Assembly: GCF_039535475.1 (NCBI RefSeq)
Contig: NZ_BAAAXG010000026.1
Coordinates: 1,612,001 to 1,676,000 of the forward strand
DNA length: 64,000 bases
Origin: Streptomyces showdoensis
GTDB taxonomy: Bacteria > Actinomycetota > Actinomycetes > Streptomycetales > Streptomycetaceae
Reading direction: 5' to 3'
In this document: positions 1 to 9,886 of the stretch, one piece after another
Numbering within the stretch: position 1 is the stretch's first letter
How the letters are laid out: each line of letters begins with the position of its first letter
The notes under the pieces: model-generated
What the model saw: only the letters and a program-made list of their open reading frames with translations
The model's database searches: none
Told to the model about the DNA's origin: nothing
Program-made: the position numbers and the translations under genes

Positions 1-573
1 CCGGGTGCGGATGTCGCCGAGGGTCTTGAGCGCCGCGAACACGGCACCGTGGAAGGTGAACAGGGTGAGCGTGACCAGTCCGCCGAGCAGGGCGTACGGG
101 TTGAGCAGGTCCCAGAAGGTGCCGACGTACTCCATCTCGCGGTCGATCTTCACCCCGCGCACGATGTTGCCGAAGGCCACGCCCCACAGGAACGCGGGGA
201 TGAGAGAGGTCCAGAAGATGGCCTGTTCCCAGTTGCGCTGCCAGTTCTCCTCGGGCCGCTTCGCCCGGTACTCGAAGGCGACGCCACGGACGATCAGGCA
301 GAGCAGGATGATCAGCAGCGGCAGGTAGAAGCCGGAGAACAGCGTCGCGTACCACTCGGGGAAGGCGGCGAAGGTCGCGCCGCCGGCCGTCAGCAGCCAC
401 ACCTCGTTGCCGTCCCAGACGGGACCGATGGTGTTGATGAGGACCCGCTTCTCGGTGCGGTCGCGGGCGAGCAGCTTGGTGAGGACCCCGATCCCGAAGT
501 CGAAGCCTTCGAGGAAGAAGTAGCCGATCCAGAGGACGGCGATGAGTACGAACCAGACGTCGTGGAGTTCCAT
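1..573 (-). CDS. cydB: Cytochrome bd ubiquinol/menaquinol oxidase subunit II, 3'-truncated by the window edge
   Basis: Partner subunit of CydA in the bd-type terminal quinol oxidase of the cytoplasmic membrane. The frame opens with ATG at 573, 18 bases after the cydA stop, and reads MELHDVWFVLIAVLWIGYFF, the usual hydrophobic CydB start. It continues with the FDFG motif and the conserved GNEVWLL motif (the latter near residue 57). About 191 codons are present and the rest lies left of position 1. It is translated from the cydA transcript, so it should share the Rex control seen upstream of cydA. In streptomycetes cydCD normally follows, but that is outside this window. Confidence 0.95.
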   Translation of the reverse strand, partial: MELHDVWFVLIAVLWIGYFFLEGFDFGIGVLTKLLARDRTEKRVLINTIGPVWDGNEVWLLTAGGATFAAFPEWYATLFSGFYLPLLIILLCLIVRGVAFEYRAKRPEENWQRNWEQAIFWTSLIPAFLWGVAFGNIVRGVKIDREMEYVGTFWDLLNPYALLGGLVTLTLFTFHGAVFAALKTLGDIRTR

Positions 574-591
574 GCCTCGATCTCCTGAGCC

Positions 592-2097
592 TCAGTACGA
601 GAAGGCCATGGGCCGGTCGGGGTCGCGGTCCCCGCCGATCTTGGTGGGCGGGTTGAGGTCGTCCTCGGTGAGCTCGGGCGGGCCGGCCTTGACGTACTTG
701 ACCAGGAGCTTCACCTCGATCACGGCGAGCACGGCGTAGAGGAGCGTGAAGGCGATCATCGACGTGAGCACCTCGGCCGTGGAGACCCCGGGGGAGACGG
801 CGTCACGGGTGCGCAGCACGCCGTAGACCACCCACGGCTGGCGGCCCATCTCGGTGAAGATCCAGCCCCAGGAGTTGGCGATCAGCGGGAAGGCCATGGT
901 CCACAGGGCGATGATCCAGTACCACTTGCCCAGGCGGGGGCTGAGCGCCTTCCGCTTGAACAGCACCAGATTCGGCACTTCGTCCTCACCGGTCCGCAGC
1001 CCTGGCGCCAGCATGAACTTCTTGCGGGTCAGCCAGAGGCCCACCAGCCCGATGGTCAGCGAGGCCATGCCGAAGCCGATCATCCAGCGGAAGCCCCAGT
1101 AGGCGACGGGGATGTTCGGCCGGTAGTCGCCGGGACCGAACTTCTCCTGCTCGGCCTTGTTGACGTCGTTGATGCCCGGGACGTACGAGCTGAAGTCGTC
1201 GTTCGCGAGGAAGGACAGCAGGCCCGGGATCTCTATGGCGACCGTGTTGTGGCCCTTCTCGACGTCGCCGTAGGCGAACACGGAGAAGGGTGCGGGTGCC
1301 TGGCCGTCCCAGAGCGCCTCGGCCGCGGCCATCTTCATGGGCTGCTGCTTGAACATGACCTTGCCGAGCAGGTCACCGCTGATCGCGGTGCCCAGGCCGG
1401 CGATGATCAGGGTGATCAGGCCGACCCGCAGCGAGGTCCGCATCACCGTGATGTGCCGCTTGCGCGCCAGGTGGAAGGCGGAGATGCCCACCATGAACGC
1501 GCCGCCGACCAGGAAGGCCGCCGTGATGGTGTGGAAGAACTGGGTGAGCGCGGTGTTCTGGGTGAGCACCAGCCAGAAGTCGGTGAGCTCGGCCCGGCCC
1601 CGCTCGGCGTTGATCCGGTAGCCGACCGGGTGCTGCATCCAGGAGTTCGCGGCGAGGATGAAGTACGCGGACAGGATCGTGCCGATCGACACCATCCAGA
1701 TGCAGGCGAGGTGGATCTTCTTGGGGAGCTTGTCCCAGCCGAAGATCCACAGGCCGATGAAGGTGGACTCGAAGAAGAACGCGATCAGCGCCTCGAAGGC
1801 CAGGGGCGCGCCGAAGATGTCGCCGACGAAGCGGGAGTAGTCGGACCAGTTCATGCCGAACTGGAACTCCTGCACGATGCCGGTGACGACACCCATCGCG
1901 ATGTTGATGAGGAAGAGCTTGCCCCAGAACTTCGTCGCCTTGAGGTACTTCTCCTTCTCGGTGCGCACCCAGGCGGTCTGAAGACCGGCGGTCAGCGCGG
2001 CGAGGGAGATCGTCAGCGGGACGAAGAGAAAGTGATAGACGGTGGTGATGCCGAACTGCCAGCGCGCCAGCGTCTCCGGCGCCAAAGCTAGGTCCAC
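592..2097 (-). CDS. cydA: Cytochrome bd ubiquinol/menaquinol oxidase subunit I
   Basis: 501-residue haem-binding subunit of the high-affinity bd oxidase, which reduces O2 to water using quinol. Visible family marks are the N-terminal segment RWQFGITTVYHFLFVPLTI with a haem-ligand-type His near residue 22, the FGMNWSDYSRFVG segment, and GRQPWVVYGVLRT after the quinol-binding loop, plus about nine membrane helices. ATG at 2097 is the only start giving a normal N-terminus. It is the first gene of a cydAB transcript. A perfect Rex operator lies 85-100 bases upstream, beside a CATAAT-like minus-strand -10 element (2207-2212), so induction at a high NADH/NAD+ ratio (oxygen limitation) is expected from the known S. 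coelicolor Rex regulon. Confidence 0.97.
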   Translation of the reverse strand: MDLALAPETLARWQFGITTVYHFLFVPLTISLAALTAGLQTAWVRTEKEKYLKATKFWGKLFLINIAMGVVTGIVQEFQFGMNWSDYSRFVGDIFGAPLAFEALIAFFFESTFIGLWIFGWDKLPKKIHLACIWMVSIGTILSAYFILAANSWMQHPVGYRINAERGRAELTDFWLVLTQNTALTQFFHTITAAFLVGGAFMVGISAFHLARKRHITVMRTSLRVGLITLIIAGLGTAISGDLLGKVMFKQQPMKMAAAEALWDGQAPAPFSVFAYGDVEKGHNTVAIEIPGLLSFLANDDFSSYVPGINDVNKAEQEKFGPGDYRPNIPVAYWGFRWMIGFGMASLTIGLVGLWLTRKKFMLAPGLRTGEDEVPNLVLFKRKALSPRLGKWYWIIALWTMAFPLIANSWGWIFTEMGRQPWVVYGVLRTRDAVSPGVSTAEVLTSMIAFTLLYAVLAVIEVKLLVKYVKAGPPELTEDDLNPPTKIGGDRDPDRPMAFSY

Positions 2098-2181
2098 GTC
2101 GTCGTCTCCTTACATCGCCGTGGTCACGACGGCAGTTTGCCCCTTTAATCCCACCTATCTCGGGAGGAACAGGGACACGCT

Positions 2182-2197
2182 TGTGAACGCGTTCACA
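2182..2197. promoter_or_regulatory. Rex redox-repressor operator (ROP site)
   Basis: TGTGAACGCGTTCACA is a perfect 16-bp palindrome and fits the published Rex operator consensus of Streptomyces (TGTGAACNNNTTCACA). It sits just downstream of a minus-strand -10-like CATAAT (2207-2212). A repressor bound here would therefore block transcription start of cydAB. The partly overlapping ATTCACAAG sequence to its right may be a second weak half-site. Confidence 0.92.
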
Positions 2198-2276
2198 TTC
2201 ACAAGCATTATGGCTCATACGAAATCCGTACCTTCGATCGGGGTCCCCCTACCGAAGGTCACCCCTTCCCAAGCCC

Positions 2277-2293
2277 TTCAACATATTGTTGAA
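2277..2293. promoter_or_regulatory. AT-rich inverted repeat, probable operator of the 2302 gene
   Basis: TTCAACA-TAT-TGTTGAA has perfect 7-bp arms around a 3-bp spacer. It is conspicuously AT-rich in a very GC-rich genome and ends 8 bases before the ATG at 2302. Its size and position suit an operator for a dimeric winged-helix regulator. No neighbouring gene is an obvious match and the binding protein is unknown to me. Confidence 0.5.
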
Positions 2294-2301
2294 TCCGGCC
2301 C

Positions 2302-2679
2302 ATGACCCTTCGGATACGCGTCTCCTGGCCCGCCGGCCACACCACCGCCACCATCGAGGAAACCCCCACGAGCGCAGCGCTCGTGGGGGCTCTCCCGATC
2401 GTCTCCACCGCCCGGACCTGGGGCGAGGAGGTCTACTTCGACACTCCGGTCAGCGTCCCCGTCGAGTCCGACGCCCGACAGGTGGTCGCGCCGGGCACGG
2501 TGGCCTTCTGGACGGAGGGCGACGCGCTCGCCCTCCCCTACGGCCCGACCCCCATCTCGCTGGGGGACGAGCCGCGACTCGCCAGTCCGTGCAACATCCT
2601 GGGCACGCTGGACGGCGACCCGCGGATTCTGGCCACCGTGCGGGACGGCGACCCGATCCGGGTGGAACGCGTCGGTTAG
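2302..2679 (+). CDS. Cyclophilin-like fold protein (TM1367/DUF369-type)
   Basis: 125-residue soluble protein with no signal peptide. The segment EGDALALPYGPTPIS in the middle, followed by a PCNILGTL stretch, is characteristic of the small cyclophilin-like beta-barrel family typified by TM1367. These proteins share the cyclophilin fold, but proline isomerase activity has not been established for them, so function stays open. No Shine-Dalgarno sequence is visible before the ATG. The gene stands alone, converges with the aminotransferase gene (9-base gap) and has an AT-rich palindrome directly upstream. Confidence 0.7.
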   Translation: MTLRIRVSWPAGHTTATIEETPTSAALVGALPIVSTARTWGEEVYFDTPVSVPVESDARQVVAPGTVAFWTEGDALALPYGPTPISLGDEPRLASPCNILGTLDGDPRILATVRDGDPIRVERVG

Positions 2680-2688
2680 CTCCGGTAC

Positions 2689-3786
2689 CTAGATCCGGCC
2701 GCGGAATCCTTCCGCCGCCTTCAGGAACAGGTCGTTCGCCTCGCACTCACCGATCGTGACGCGGACGCCCTCACCCGCGAACGGACGCACCACCACGCCG
2801 TGCCGCTCGCACTCCGCCGCGAAGTCCATGGTCCGCTCGCCGAGCCGCAGCCAGACGAAGTTCGCCTGGGTGTCCGGCACGGTCCAGCCCTGGGCCACGA
2901 GCCCCGCATGGACCCGCGCGCGCTCGGCCACCAGCGAGCCGACCCGCCCGAGCAGCTCGTCCTCCGCCCGCAGCGAGGCCACCGCCGCGTCCTGCGCGAG
3001 CTGGCTGACACCGAACGGCACCGCCGTCTTGCGCAGCGCCGCGGCCACCGGCTCGTGGGCGATCGCGAAACCGACCCGCAGCCCGGCCAGGCCGTACGCC
3101 TTCGAGAAGGTCCGCAGCACCGCCACGTTCGGCCGGTCGCGGTAGAGCTCCACGCCGTCCGGCACCTCGGTGTCGCGGACGAACTCGCGGTACGCCTCGT
3201 CGAGCACCACGAGGACGTCGGAGGGCACCCGGTCCAGGAAGCGCTCCAGCTCCGCCCGGCGCACCGCGGTGCCCGTGGGGTTGTTGGGGTTGCAGACGAA
3301 GATCAGCCGGGTCCGGTCGGTGATCGCCGCGGCCATCGCGTCCAGGTCGTGCACATCGCCCTCGGTCAGCGGCACCTGCACCGAGGTGGCCCCGCTGATC
3401 TGGGTGATGATCGGGTATGCCTCGAAGGACCGCCAGGCGTACATGACCTCGTCGCCCGGGCCCGCCGTCGACTGGATCAGCGACTGGGCGACACCGACCG
3501 AGCCGGTGCCGGTGGCGATGTGCGAGACCGGGACGCCGAAGCGGTCGGCCAGCTCGTTCATCAGCCCCGTGCAGGCCATGTCCGGGTAGCGGTTGAAGTT
3601 CGCGGCCGCGGCCAGCGTGCTCTCCATGACCCCCGGCAGCGGCGGGTAGGGGTTCTCGTTGGAGGAGAGCTTGAAGGCGACCGGTCCGCCCGCGGCGGCC
3701 GGCTTGCCCGGCTTGTAGGTGGGGATGCCGTCCAGCTCGGCGCGCAGCTTCGGGCTGCCGGTGCTCGTCCCGCTGGTCTCGCTCAC
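2689..3786 (-). CDS. hisC: Class I/II PLP aminotransferase, histidinol-phosphate aminotransferase type
   Basis: 365-residue fold-type I PLP enzyme. Visible motifs are [13 protein letters not shown] near the N-terminus, [17 protein letters not shown], and [15 protein letters not shown] carrying the Schiff-base lysine. The GTG start at 3786 is preceded by GAGGAGG at proper spacing, while longer upstream readings run through non-coding-looking sequence. HisC proteins transfer the amino group in histidine synthesis, but this one is far from other his genes. Actinobacterial paralogues of this type also act on aromatic amino acids, so the substrate could be phenylalanine/phenylpyruvate instead. Divergent from the LacI gene. 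Confidence 0.85.
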   Translation of the reverse strand: MSETSGTSTGSPKLRAELDGIPTYKPGKPAAAGGPVAFKLSSNENPYPPLPGVMESTLAAAANFNRYPDMACTGLMNELADRFGVPVSHIATGTGSVGVAQSLIQSTAGPGDEVMYAWRSFEAYPIITQISGATSVQVPLTEGDVHDLDAMAAAITDRTRLIFVCNPNNPTGTAVRRAELERFLDRVPSDVLVVLDEAYREFVRDTEVPDGVELYRDRPNVAVLRTFSKAYGLAGLRVGFAIAHEPVAAALRKTAVPFGVSQLAQDAAVASLRAEDELLGRVGSLVAERARVHAGLVAQGWTVPDTQANFVWLRLGERTMDFAAECERHGVVVRPFAGEGVRVTIGECEANDLFLKAAEGFRGRI

Positions 3787-4144
3787 AGTGTGGCCTCCTC
3801 GACCGTCCGTACCGCCAATACTCCTCACCTTATGAGGATTCGGCTCCCCTGCGAATGGCCTGTGGACAACGGAGCGGCAACGGGGGGAGCGCGCCCAGGG
3901 GTGGCGCGCGCCGGTGGCGGGCGCCGTGGCGCGCATCCCCCGTAGAGGTGAGTTGAGACCTCTTCGAGACCTCGCACCCTCGCCAGGCTCACGCCTACCG
4001 AAGGCGATAGGACCCACGAATATCGCCCGAACACCCTTTGTTTCCCATGGCGTTAGGGGTTTTTGATCATGCAGAAACGTGCCTGTCAATGCGCGCATAT
4101 GCGATCGGCCCAACCCACCCCCCTCGCCCTACTATCGGCTCGCC
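3787..4144. promoter_or_regulatory. Divergent intergenic region between the aminotransferase and lacI-type genes
   Basis: 358 bases without a credible gene. It holds a perfect DnaA-box sequence on the minus strand (TGTGGACAA, 3861-3869), a short palindrome CGCATATGCG (4094-4103), and TACTAT at 4130-4135. The last could be a -10 element placing the lacI-type transcript start at or next to its ATG (leaderless). No strong -35 is evident. Confidence 0.45.
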
Positions 4145-5251
4145 ATGACAGCAGCAGGGAAGCACCAGGTGAGCCGGGCACAGACCCGGGGAAGCCGGCA
4201 GGGCCGAGCGGGCATCCGGGACGTGGCCGCCGCCGCCGGGGTCTCCATCACGACTGTCTCCGACGCGCTCAACGGCAAGGGCCGGCTCCCGGACGCCACC
4301 CGCCGCCACGTCCGCGAGGTCGCAGACCGGCTGGGCTATCGCCCTTCCGCAGCGGCCCGCACGCTCCGTACCGGCAAGTCGGGCCTCATCGGCCTGACCG
4401 TGACCACGTACGGGGATGAACCTTTCACCTTCACCGAATTCGCGTACTTCGCGGAGATGGCCAGAGCCGCCACCTCGGCCGCGCTCGCCCGGGGCTACGC
4501 CCTGGTCATCCTCCCCGCCACCTCCCGTCACGACGTCTGGTCGAACGTCGCCCTCGACGGAACCGTCGTCATCGACCCCTCCGACCACGACCCCGTCGTC
4601 ACCGAACTCGTCCGCCAAGGACTGCCCGTCGTCTCCGACGGGCGCCCGGCCGGCACCCTGCCGGTCACCGCCTGGGTCGACAACGACCACGAGGCGGCCG
4701 TCCTCGACCTGCTCGACCACCTCGCCGCCGCCGGCGCCCGCAGGATCGGCCTGCTCACCGGCACCACCACCGACACCTACACCCGTCTGTCCACCACCGC
4801 CTACCTCAACTGGTGCGAGCGGGTCGGCCAGGACCCCGTCTACGAGGCCTATCCGGCGCACGATCCGTGCGCGGGCGCCGTCGCGGCCGACCGGCTGCTC
4901 GCCCGCCCGGACCGGCCCGACGCCGTCTACGGCCTCTTCGACCCCAACGGCACCGACCTGCTGGCGGCCGCCCGCCGCTACGGGCTGCGGGTCCCGGACG
5001 ACCTGCTGCTGGTCTGCTGCAGCGAGTCCACCGTCTACGCCAACACCGAACCGCCCATCACGACCCTCTCGCTCAAACCGCGCCGGATCGGCACCGCCGT
5101 CGTCCAGCTCCTCATCGACGCCATCGAGGGGATCGAGACGGACGGACCGGTCGAGCAGGTGATACCGACGGAGCTGATCGTCCGCACCTCCTCGCAGCGC
5201 CGTTCGCCGCGGACGACGGTCAGCCCGCCGAGGTCTCCCTCGAAGGACTGA
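4145..5251 (+). CDS. LacI-family transcriptional regulator
   Basis: 368-residue repressor-type protein. The N-terminal helix-turn-helix reads IRDVAAAAGVSITTVSDALNG (residues about 20-40), followed by the LacI hinge YRPSAAARTLRTGKSGLIGL and a periplasmic-binding-protein-like effector domain ending with the DDLLLV and PPITTLSLKP motifs. ATG at 4145 gives a short natural leader before the HTH; an upstream in-frame ATG at 4079 would add 22 unconserved residues. The ligand cannot be read from sequence. No sugar-use genes adjoin it, so the target is uncertain and may be elsewhere. Confidence 0.92.
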   Translation: MTAAGKHQVSRAQTRGSRQGRAGIRDVAAAAGVSITTVSDALNGKGRLPDATRRHVREVADRLGYRPSAAARTLRTGKSGLIGLTVTTYGDEPFTFTEFAYFAEMARAATSAALARGYALVILPATSRHDVWSNVALDGTVVIDPSDHDPVVTELVRQGLPVVSDGRPAGTLPVTAWVDNDHEAAVLDLLDHLAAAGARRIGLLTGTTTDTYTRLSTTAYLNWCERVGQDPVYEAYPAHDPCAGAVAADRLLARPDRPDAVYGLFDPNGTDLLAAARRYGLRVPDDLLLVCCSESTVYANTEPPITTLSLKPRRIGTAVVQLLIDAIEGIETDGPVEQVIPTELIVRTSSQRRSPRTTVSPPRSPSKD

Positions 5252-5487
5252 CACGCTTCAAGGGCCGCTTCGAGGCGAAACCTCGGGGCGGCCCGGCCCG
5301 ATCCCTGGCCTAGACCTTCCCAATTCGGGCGAAACAACCGGTGAACCCGGAGTGGACCCGGATTCACCACCCCTGGTGCGTCACACAGGAGGACGCTCAT
5401 TCCTATGATGGGCGGACGACACCGCGGACCACCCCGACCAGGCCGGTCCGCGATGTGCAGGGCATCGCGACGGTGGTGGAGGGGTCG

Positions 5488-6765
5488 ATGACTCAGGGGG
5501 CCGGGCAGGAACCCGTGGTGCGCACGGCGACATTGCGTGACTTCCGTGTACCTCCGTACGCCCGTGTGCCCGTCCAGGGACACGCGCCCGAGCCGTTCCC
5601 CGCCGACGCGCCGGCCGCCCCCGCGGCACCCCCGGCACCCGCCGACGCCACCCTCCACCTGGGCACCGCCCCCGCGGCACCCGCCGCCGTGGCCGAGCAG
5701 GGCGAGCCGGCCCCGGCCGTCGAGCCGGGCGGGCACCCCGATGCCTACGAGCCGTACGACGGCGACACCGGCTCCTCGATCGTCTCCGTGGCCACCGGGC
5801 ATCCCGGCAACGCGTACCCCGAGGGCGAGCCGCCCGAGGGCTACACGCCCACCGAGCGCGACCTCCCGGTCATCAACCGCGGCGACACCGTCCAGGTCCA
5901 CGTGACCCCGGTCCCGCAGCCCGCCGTCCCCACGGGCGACGGCCCCGGCCCGCTCTTCGTCGTGGGCGACGTCCACGGCTACCTCGACGAGCTCCTCGAC
6001 GCCCTGCGCGCCCAGGGCCTGATCGACGAGAACGGCGGCTGGGCCGCGGGCAACGCCCGCCTCTGGTTCCTCGGCGACTTCACCGACCGCGGCCCCGACG
6101 GCATCGGCGTCATCGACCTCGTGATGCGCCTCTCCGCCGAGGCCGCCGCGGCCGGCGGCTACTGCAAGGCCCTCATGGGCAACCACGAGCTGCTGCTCAT
6201 CGGCGCCAAGCGGTTCGGCGACACCCCCGTCAGCTCGGGCGCCGGCACGGCCACCTTCCAGGCCGCCTGGCTGCTCAACGGCGGCCAGAAGCACGACATG
6301 GACCGCCTCCAGGACGTCCACCTCCAGTGGATGTCCCGGCTGGACGCCGTGGTGGAGGAGGACGGCCACCTCCTGCTGCACTCGGACACCACCGCGTACC
6401 TGGAGTACGGCGAGACGATCGAGGACGTCAACGACACCGTCCACGAGATCCTCAACCGGAACGACGCGGACGAGGTCTGGGACCTCTTCCGGAAGTTCAC
6501 CAAGCGCTTCGCCTTCCGCGACGAGGCCGCCGGACCGCTCGCCGTCCAGGAGCTGCTCGGCACCTACGGCGGCCGCCGGATCGTGCACGGTCACAGCCCC
6601 ATCCCGTACCTCCTCGGCCAGGTCGGCACGGAGGACGGCGAGGAGGGCGAGCGCCCGCCCGTCGAGGGCCCGCACGTCTACGCGGACGGTCTGGCGATCG
6701 CGATGGACGGCGGAGTGACCATGGCCGGAAAGCTGCTGGTCGTGCAACTCCCGCTGCCCGCCTGA
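5488..6765 (+). CDS. Metallophosphoesterase with disordered N-terminal region
   Basis: 425 residues. The first 150 are Pro/Ala-rich and look unstructured. The rest is a calcineurin-like phosphoesterase with the metal-binding series GDVHG, GDFTDRG, GNHE and a final VHGHSP, so a dinuclear metal hydrolase is secure. PP1/2A-like or Ap4A hydrolase-like phosphatases have this layout, but the substrate is not evident. ATG at 5488 follows GGAGGGG and is preferred over a GTG at 5341. There is no signal peptide, so the protein is cytoplasmic. It stands alone after lacI with a 236-base gap in which nothing notable was seen. Confidence 0.88.
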   Translation: MTQGAGQEPVVRTATLRDFRVPPYARVPVQGHAPEPFPADAPAAPAAPPAPADATLHLGTAPAAPAAVAEQGEPAPAVEPGGHPDAYEPYDGDTGSSIVSVATGHPGNAYPEGEPPEGYTPTERDLPVINRGDTVQVHVTPVPQPAVPTGDGPGPLFVVGDVHGYLDELLDALRAQGLIDENGGWAAGNARLWFLGDFTDRGPDGIGVIDLVMRLSAEAAAAGGYCKALMGNHELLLIGAKRFGDTPVSSGAGTATFQAAWLLNGGQKHDMDRLQDVHLQWMSRLDAVVEEDGHLLLHSDTTAYLEYGETIEDVNDTVHEILNRNDADEVWDLFRKFTKRFAFRDEAAGPLAVQELLGTYGGRRIVHGHSPIPYLLGQVGTEDGEEGERPPVEGPHVYADGLAIAMDGGVTMAGKLLVVQLPLPA

Positions 6766-6925
6766 CGCATAACCGTACGCATCCGGGGAAGTCGATTTCC
6801 CGAAACACCCTGTCACCGCGTGCCGAAACCGCAATACCATCGGCTCATCCGTAGCAGGCTCTCCTCCGTTTCCGCCCAACCGGCCGCTTCACCAGGGCCG
6901 TTACGGCCCTACGGAGCATCGGGGG

Positions 6926-7720
6926 ATGCACATGAACGTGGCTCCGCACCTGCTGACCGAGGATCGCGCCGAGTTCGAGCGGGTCCTCGACGAGGCACTG
7001 CGCACCGCGCACGAACGGCCGGGACTCGCCGATCACGACGCCCGGCTCACGACCGCGCAGCTCCGCGAGATGGCGCTGAACGCGACGGCGTTGATCACGG
7101 CGGCCGCCGCCGTCGAGTACGACCACTTCGTGAAGGTCCGCGAACAGCTCCGCGCGGCGAGAGCCGCCGGCATCGGCGGTACGAGCGAGGCCCTGCACGA
7201 GGAGGGCGGCGCCGGTGTCGTCGCGATCGTCACCGTCCTCGCGCCGATCCTCGCGGGCACCGCGGCCGTGGCCCTCCTCCTGGTCGGCGCGATCCTGAAG
7301 ATGCTCGACCCGCCGCCCGTCTTCGCCGACACCCTGCTGACCGCCGGCCTGATGTTCGGCGCCGTCGCCGCGGCGGGGCTGCTCTGCGCGGCCGCCGGCC
7401 TGCTGGTGACGGCCCTGCGCAACAGCGCCACGGAGGTCCCGGCCGAGACACCGGACGACGAGCTGTCCCGCGCGAGACAGGCCTGGGGCCGCGCCCTCGT
7501 GGACCGCGGCATCCTGCCCTTCGTCCGCGAGGCCCTCGCCGCCCCGGCTCCCCCGCCCCTCCCGAAGCCCCCGCCGCCGACCGGCCGCATCCCCAAGGTC
7601 GGCTACAGCGGCCCGGACTTCACCAGCCCGTCCGAGGGCGCCCCGGCCCCCCGGCCGAGCTTCTCGAGCCCGGACTTCACCAGCCCGGACTTCGGCCCGC
7701 CGGAGCACCACCCGGAGTAG
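6926..7720 (+). CDS. Membrane protein with two transmembrane helices and proline-rich tail
   Basis: 264 residues, family not recognised. Residues 1-95 are alpha-helical and charged. Two hydrophobic segments follow (VVAIVTVLAPILAGTAAVAL and LMFGAVAAAGLLCAAAGLLV). The C-terminal 60 residues are rich in Pro, Phe and Ser, with a repeated PDFTSP element ending PDFGPPEHH. Two ATGs (6926 and 6932) are possible starts; GGGGG at 6921-6925 favours the second and ACGGAG the first. The tail could be an extracytoplasmic or cytosolic interaction segment. The single gene ends directly in a tandem repeat. Confidence 0.75.
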   Translation: MHMNVAPHLLTEDRAEFERVLDEALRTAHERPGLADHDARLTTAQLREMALNATALITAAAAVEYDHFVKVREQLRAARAAGIGGTSEALHEEGGAGVVAIVTVLAPILAGTAAVALLLVGAILKMLDPPPVFADTLLTAGLMFGAVAAAGLLCAAAGLLVTALRNSATEVPAETPDDELSRARQAWGRALVDRGILPFVREALAAPAPPPLPKPPPPTGRIPKVGYSGPDFTSPSEGAPAPRPSFSSPDFTSPDFGPPEHHPE

Positions 7721-7772
7721 GGCGCCGGGGCAGCGCGCCGGAGTAGCACGCCGGGACAGCACGCCGGGGCAC
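7721..7772. repeat. Four 13-bp imperfect tandem repeats
   Basis: Four consecutive 13-base units of the pattern NRCGCCGGRGYAG begin immediately after the stop codon of the 6926 gene (units at 7721, 7734, 7747 and 7760). The codon series at the gene end resembles the repeat (CCGGAGTAG), suggesting local duplication by replication slippage. Confidence 0.6.
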
Positions 7773-7805
7773 GCGCGGGGCACGCTCCCGGGCGCACGAA
7801 AAGGA

Positions 7806-7844
7806 GACCGGCCCGCGGCTCCCCCCATGGGTCGCGGGCCGGTC
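7806..7844. terminator. Bidirectional hairpin terminator
   Basis: GACCGGCCCGCG and CGCGGGCCGGTC form a perfect 12-bp stem around a 15-base loop. It lies between the convergent membrane-protein gene (plus) and thiC (minus) and can serve both. No T-run follows, as is common in streptomycetes. Confidence 0.75.
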
Positions 7845-7888
7845 CCCGGCGTGCGCCGGTGCGTACGACTGCGCCGGCCGCTCCCCGG

Positions 7889-9806
<1,918 letters not shown>

Positions 9807-9886
9807 TGTGCAAAGGTGTCACCACGCTAGCGCCATCCCTGGCGTGCTGAACAGTGGGTCCCCCGCGTTCTTGCGATGATCGGTCG

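Noticed and set aside
4094..4103. CGCATATGCG palindrome as a LacI operator
   Set aside because: Too short, lacks the central CG pair usual for LacI-family operators, and is not repeated nearby.
4067..5254. Minus-strand open frame opposite the LacI gene
   Set aside because: Antisense shadow with no plausible protein; the plus strand encodes a complete LacI regulator.
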